Shown here one piece after another: positions 59,454 through 64,000 of a DNA stretch of 64,000 bases; the first letter of the stretch is position 1; every line of letters begins with the position of its first letter. The notes under the pieces are model-generated. The model worked only from the letters and a program-made list of their open reading frames with translations, was not told the DNA's origin and searched no databases. The DNA is from Robinsoniella peoriensis (lineage in GTDB: Bacteria > Bacillota > Clostridia > Lachnospirales > Lachnospiraceae): the NCBI RefSeq assembly GCF_042680125.1, contig NZ_JBHTNY010000031.1; one strand, written 5' to 3'. Position numbers and translations under genes: made by a program.

Positions 59454-62400
59454 ATGGGGAAAAGACTAAAACTATGGAAAAGAATCTTATCAATCTTCTT
59501 AGCGGTCACGCTAAGTCTTAGCAGTTTTATCATTTCGGCAGGTGCAGAAGGAAGATCTTATAATGAAATCCCAGAAAATACAGCAGATGAAGCCAGGGCG
59601 GGCAATCCAAATGGAAAAGAGCGGACTCTCATCGTAGAGGCAGAAGATGCGCAGTTAAATGAGCCGGGAGATTTTTCGGATGATAACGACAGCGCATCTC
59701 ATGGCGGAAAGCATATCAGAACCCAGAAAGCCGGGGCTTCTGTAACCCTTACCTTTACAGGGACAGGCATTCGCTTCTATGCTAAAAAGGGAAGCGGCGC
59801 AGGTGTCCTGCGGGTCGACATTGATGGAGAGCTTCATGGGAAAGCAGATGAGTATGTAAGTGGGAGTCCGGAGTTTCAGTCTAAGACATACGAGGCACTA
59901 AATTTAAGTGAAAAAAATGCAGAGCATACAATTGTGCTGACGGCTGCAGACGAGAACCCCAATGGAATTAACGGCAGCCCATGGTTTAATTTTGATTATT
60001 TTGAAGTAATTCAATGTGAAGAGGAAGAAGCCGGGGACACCATTGTATCACCTGGTGATACGGATTATTATCTGGATTCTGAAGCTGCCCAAAACGGCGA
60101 CGGATCACAGGAATCGCCTTTTAACACCCTTATTGAAATTAACCGGAGGGAGTTTGCCCCGGGAGATCATATCTTTATCAAACGCGGTTCTGTATTCAGA
60201 GGTCTGCTTTACCCAAAGGGGTCTGGTTCGGCGGATAAGCCAATTCTGCTGGATGCATACGGAGAAGGAGAAAAACCATTGATTGATGGCGATGGACGCT
60301 ATGGCGGCCAGCAGGAGTATGGTGCAGAAGGGCCTTTTGGTGAAGCTGCTGCTGCTGTTTATCTCCACAACAGCCAGTATTGGGAAATTTCTGATTTAAG
60401 AGTTACGAACTGGGATGAGGATGGAGCAAACCGTGAAAGGAGCGGCATCCGCGTAGAGGCCAGCGGGGGAGGCGTATTCCGCCATATTTATATTAAGGAT
60501 TGTGAAATATTTAACGTAAAGGGATACCGGGGGCAGGACAGCATCTGGGATGTGGACCCGGTGGGCGGTGGAACGACCTTTTTTGGTTCCAGGACGACTC
60601 ACCGTACAGGCGGCATAAATTTCTGCAGTTATACAGGCAGGGAAAATAATGCGTCTGATAAAACAAATCCGGGAAAAATATCAGACAGTGAGCCAACGAT
60701 ATTTGACGACGTCCTGATTGAGGGAAACAATATTGAGAACTGTGACGCCAATGGAATTACTACCACAAATGTGAAAGGTGAAATGGATAACCGGGATTAC
60801 CGGCATAAAAATGTTGTTATCCGTGGAAACAGCATCACTAATGTACAGAGGGCAGGTATTGTTCCCCTTTATACAGATGGGGCGCTGGTGGAGCAAAATA
60901 AAGTAGATACATTCCAGCAGACTACCGAAGGTTATGGCTGCGGAATCTGGTGTGACCGTGCCAATGATATGGTATTCCAGTACAATGAAATCTGTAACGG
61001 ACAGAATACTATGGATGGGATGGCTTTTAATCTGGATGATATGACGGAAAATGGCGTTATCCAGTATAATTATACCCATAACAATGTGGGCGGGGGCACG
61101 ATGCTTCATGTGAGGACAAACTCCTATAACCGCAATAATACGATCCGCTACAATCTGAGTGTAAATGATACCCATAATTATGCACCCCACCAGGCAATTG
61201 TAGTCTGCGTTGGTGAGGATGCGAAAACTAAAATTGAATCTGCCAGGGTATACAATAATACATTTTTTAACACCAGGACAGTCCGCCCTGTTTATAAAGG
61301 AGATGAGATAGCCTTTGAGAACAACATCTTCTATCTAGTGAATAAAGGAATGAAAAATAAAACGGATGCTTATGATGTGGGATCTAAAACCATATTTAAC
61401 CATAATCTTTTTGCGGGGGTGCATCCTCAGGATAAGCCCTCTGGGAATGAAAATATCTCTACGGCAATGCCAGGGCTGGCTGGAGTCCTTGTGGAAAAGG
61501 ATGGAGACCAGTATCTTCCAAAAGGAATAGAAGAGGCCATGGCAGCGGCGATGCTGGCTCACGCTTCCCAGGCTTTAAATGCCGGGACAGTGATGGAAGA
61601 CGGTGTGAAAGAGGATCTGTATGGGAATCCTGTAACGGCTGGGGAAGCGCCTAATATCGGTGTATACAATGGAGTGTCTGTAGAAAAAACAGAATATGAG
61701 GACTTCAGCGATATCACCGAGGTTTCGGAAGAGCCTTCGGAATTTGATGATTTCACAATCGAATATGTGGAGGGAGAGGATGAACGCGTCAGCAAACACG
61801 CAGCATTCAAAACTAATCCAGGCGGTGCGCATGGCGGATTCCACATCAGTTCTGATGAGGATGGGGCGTCAGCGGAATACACCTTTACGGGTAAAGCGAT
61901 TTCTGTATATACCAAGAGCGGAGGGGCAGCAGGAGTTGCGAATATCTATCTGGATGGACAGAAGGCGGCGACTGATGACCAGTATGAGGGAAAGGAAACA
62001 TTTGGAAGGATGGCATTTACCAGGACATTTGCCGAAAGCGGAACTCATACCATTAAAATAGAGAGATCGGGAATGAAGAATCCAAGCTCCAGCGGAACAA
62101 ACTTAAATCTTGATTATTTTAAAGTATTTAAGGAGAGTCAGCCGGTAGTTCCGGAAAAGGAGCTGATTAAAATGGACGCTTCCGGTTTCACCGCAGAAGC
62201 GGAAAGTGTTGAGGAGGACGAGGGGCCGGCATCCTGTGCCATCGATGGAAACAGCAATACTTACTGGCATTCCAACTGGTCAGGAACGGCAGCAATGCAG
62301 CCAGACTTTGAAGAAGGGTTAAGAAACGGATTTACCATAGATCTGGGTGGAAACTATAACATACAGAAACTGGAGTATCTGCCAAGGCAGGACCAGAATA

Positions 62401-64000
62401 ATGGCACCATTACAAAATACAGGCTGTTCTACAGTAAAACGGAAGTTGGGGAATTTTTACCCATACCACGTGGAATCGGTTATTGGGAAGGAGACAGTAC
62501 GCTGAAATCAATCACTTTTGAAAAAGTAAATGCTAGGAGGATACAAATCCGGGCATATGATGCGGTAAGTGATTCGTCTGGAAAAAATCTTATTACCGCA
62601 GCAGAATTCTATGTATACCGGTGGAAAGAAGACGGCGGCCCGGTGACGCCTCCGGACAGGAGCTTTCACGTACCTCCTGCATGGAATCAGGGAGACACGC
62701 ATATCACGCTGCCTAAAGTGGCAGATGGCTGGGAGATTGAACTCTTTGGGTCTGACCGCAAAGAGGTGGTTGGTCTGGATAATTCTGTAACCAGACCACT
62801 GGAGGATGTTACGGTGAACCTGCTCTACAAGCTGACTAACCGGGCAACCGGAGAGGTCCTGGAGACAAATGTAAATGCGCAGATTACAATTCCTGCGGCG
62901 CCAATGGAAGATTTTGTGTCCGGAAGCAACGAAAAGCCCGGGGTAATTCCTGCTTTAAGAGAATGGAAGGGCGCAAGCGGGGAGATCAAGCTCACCAATA
63001 CCTCCAGAATTGTTGTGGACTCAGAGAGCTTCAGACAAGATGATGCTGCGCATGTAAAAGAAAACCTGAGTAAGACAGACAACTTCTATACCCAGGTGAA
63101 TATGTTTAAGGAAGATCTGAAGGCACAGACCGGTCTTGACCTTCCGATTGTAACGGATCAGGAACCGGGTACGGCAGATATTTATTTTACAGCCCAGGGC
63201 GCTCCGGTATCACTTGGGGCTGAAGGATATATGATAGAATTTGGCGGGCAAAATGGAGACGATAATTCCGTAATTGTAAGGGCGCCTCAGAAGACAGGCA
63301 TTTTATATGGTGGAATCACGATCCTGCAGATCTTAAAGCAGAATACGGCATTGAGCCTTCCAAGGGGAATATGCAGAGATTATCCGGCTTATGAGAAGCG
63401 GGGATACATGCTGGATGCGGCACGTATCTATCTGCCGCTTGAATACCTGGAGGATACCTTAAAGCAGATGGCATGGTATAAGATGAATACATTTTCCGTA
63501 CATCTGAACGACTGTGAAAACTGGGGTAATCTGGAGCTGGGACAGGAACGCTATTCTGCATTTCGTCTGGAAAGCAATGTGCCTGGACTCACGGCAGAAG
63601 ATGGGTCCTATACCAAGGATGAATTCAGGGAGTTCCAGTATGATGCCGTTGATCTGGGGATAAATGTCATTCCGGAATTCGATACACCAGGGCACTCTCT
63701 TGCATTTACCAGAGTCTGGCCGGAGCTGGCCCGGGAGGACAATGCAAAATATCTGGATGTTACAAACCCTCAGGTTTTAGAAAAGGTCAAGGCTTTATTT
63801 GATGAATATATTCTGCCTCAGGATGGTAAGGAAGAGGTTTTCATTGGTCCCGAAGTAAATGTAGGAACAGACGAATATAAAACGAACGGCCTTCCGGAGT
63901 CAGACAGAGCCAGATATAGAGAAGCTTTTCGCGGATATATAGACCAGCTCCTGCAGCATGTGAAGAACCGGGGAAAAGAACCGGCATTCTGGGGATGCTT
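59454..64000 (+). CDS. Secreted parallel-beta-helix plus GH20 hexosaminidase protein (C-terminus outside window)
   Basis: At least 1515 residues. A signal peptide (KRILSIFLAVTLSLSSFIIS) is followed by a CBM35-like domain (about 60-187) and a right-handed beta-helix (about 200-690: DYYLDSEAAQNGDGSQESPF start, many N-N-x-I repeats). Next come a second CBM35-like domain (766-888), an F5/8-type C domain (about 908-1056) and a GH20b alpha/beta domain (about 1169-1300). The GH20 barrel starts YEKRGYMLDAARIYLPLEYL. The catalytic Asp-Glu pair is residues 1473-1474 (NVGTDEYKT), and VIPEFDTPGHS is present. GH20 enzymes release beta-GlcNAc/GalNAc or lacto-N-biose from host glycans. The helix may be a second catalytic module (GH136 or lyase-like), but this is not proven. 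AAAAGG precedes the ATG. A LicT-type leader lies upstream. Confidence 0.88.
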   Translation, partial: MGKRLKLWKRILSIFLAVTLSLSSFIISAGAEGRSYNEIPENTADEARAGNPNGKERTLIVEAEDAQLNEPGDFSDDNDSASHGGKHIRTQKAGASVTLTFTGTGIRFYAKKGSGAGVLRVDIDGELHGKADEYVSGSPEFQSKTYEALNLSEKNAEHTIVLTAADENPNGINGSPWFNFDYFEVIQCEEEEAGDTIVSPGDTDYYLDSEAAQNGDGSQESPFNTLIEINRREFAPGDHIFIKRGSVFRGLLYPKGSGSADKPILLDAYGEGEKPLIDGDGRYGGQQEYGAEGPFGEAAAAVYLHNSQYWEISDLRVTNWDEDGANRERSGIRVEASGGGVFRHIYIKDCEIFNVKGYRGQDSIWDVDPVGGGTTFFGSRTTHRTGGINFCSYTGRENNASDKTNPGKISDSEPTIFDDVLIEGNNIENCDANGITTTNVKGEMDNRDYRHKNVVIRGNSITNVQRAGIVPLYTDGALVEQNKVDTFQQTTEGYGCGIWCDRANDMVFQYNEICNGQNTMDGMAFNLDDMTENGVIQYNYTHNNVGGGTMLHVRTNSYNRNNTIRYNLSVNDTHNYAPHQAIVVCVGEDAKTKIESARVYNNTFFNTRTVRPVYKGDEIAFENNIFYLVNKGMKNKTDAYDVGSKTIFNHNLFAGVHPQDKPSGNENISTAMPGLAGVLVEKDGDQYLPKGIEEAMAAAMLAHASQALNAGTVMEDGVKEDLYGNPVTAGEAPNIGVYNGVSVEKTEYEDFSDITEVSEEPSEFDDFTIEYVEGEDERVSKHAAFKTNPGGAHGGFHISSDEDGASAEYTFTGKAISVYTKSGGAAGVANIYLDGQKAATDDQYEGKETFGRMAFTRTFAESGTHTIKIERSGMKNPSSSGTNLNLDYFKVFKESQPVVPEKELIKMDASGFTAEAESVEEDEGPASCAIDGNSNTYWHSNWSGTAAMQPDFEEGLRNGFTIDLGGNYNIQKLEYLPRQDQNNGTITKYRLFYSKTEVGEFLPIPRGIGYWEGDSTLKSITFEKVNARRIQIRAYDAVSDSSGKNLITAAEFYVYRWKEDGGPVTPPDRSFHVPPAWNQGDTHITLPKVADGWEIELFGSDRKEVVGLDNSVTRPLEDVTVNLLYKLTNRATGEVLETNVNAQITIPAAPMEDFVSGSNEKPGVIPALREWKGASGEIKLTNTSRIVVDSESFRQDDAAHVKENLSKTDNFYTQVNMFKEDLKAQTGLDLPIVTDQEPGTADIYFTAQGAPVSLGAEGYMIEFGGQNGDDNSVIVRAPQKTGILYGGITILQILKQNTALSLPRGICRDYPAYEKRGYMLDAARIYLPLEYLEDTLKQMAWYKMNTFSVHLNDCENWGNLELGQERYSAFRLESNVPGLTAEDGSYTKDEFREFQYDAVDLGINVIPEFDTPGHSLAFTRVWPELAREDNAKYLDVTNPQVLEKVKALFDEYILPQDGKEEVFIGPEVNVGTDEYKTNGLPESDRARYREAFRGYIDQLLQHVKNRGKEPAFWGC

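Overview
The window looks like chromosome from a gut-type Lachnospiraceae bacterium (Clostridia, Bacillota). The reasons are moderate AT-richness, strong AGGAGG ribosome binding sites, an Mn-type inorganic pyrophosphatase with CBS domains, a VanRS-like two-component pair, LytS/YesM and YesN regulators, several carbohydrate ABC transporters without their own ATPase, a fused SecDF, and very large secreted glycoside hydrolases. The genus cannot be fixed from the sequence alone.

Positions 1 to about 9250 are the right part of an integrated mobile element whose left end is outside the window. It carries an element-encoded sigma factor, a Uma2-family nuclease, a Cro/C1 repressor with a divergent promoter pair, a run of small accessory genes (one broken at an 8-G tract), a C-terminal J-domain protein and, last, a tyrosine integrase. 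Its non-coding parts are packed with very short perfect hairpins. Positions 9.4-13.2 kb are housekeeping (S1-domain protein, ppaC, flavin reductase). Positions 13.3-17.9 kb hold a sugar ABC transporter (binding protein, two permeases) plus a Gfo/Idh/MocA oxidoreductase. Then come SOS-controlled dinB, a uroporphyrinogen-decarboxylase-like protein with a divergent AraC regulator, asnS in line with a VanRS-like pair and a class B sortase, a sirtuin, a DUF951 protein, an old-yellow-enzyme reductase and a DUF1361 protein.

A 724-bp nested inverted-repeat element (28599-29322) sits between the DUF1361 gene and the rpsF-ssb-rpsR operon. After a MarR regulator with a YczE-like membrane protein come a LacI regulator and a short inositol operon (iolG, iolI, iolH, GPH-type transporter). 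Just downstream, at 37926-38194, is a compact locus with every part of an Fst/par-like type I toxin-antitoxin module: a 31-residue membrane peptide, its SD in a hairpin, a convergent antisense RNA of about 65 nt, a shared terminator hairpin and direct repeats.

Positions 38.3-55.5 kb are a coherent plant-glycoprotein locus. It has a 2330-residue secreted GH121-like beta-L-arabinobiosidase with 7 FIVAR modules, a LytS/YesN two-component system coupled to a binding protein, a second binding protein with two permeases, and a cytoplasmic GH127 beta-L-arabinofuranosidase. The order of events is extracellular release of beta-arabino-disaccharide from hydroxyproline-rich glycoprotein, ABC import, then cleavage to L-arabinose. 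The enzyme and transporter types match the Bifidobacterium longum hypBA system. GH121 and the second binding protein share a box at the same distance from the -10 element, a likely target of the YesN regulator.

The right end has a cupin gene, a small membrane protein, secDF, a LicT/BglG-type antitermination leader (promoter, RAT and overlapping terminator) and a secreted beta-helix plus GH20 protein that runs off the window. The GH127 and GH20 genes are preceded by a similar two-hairpin leader not recognised as a known RNA family. No tRNA, rRNA, CRISPR array or intact insertion sequence was seen.
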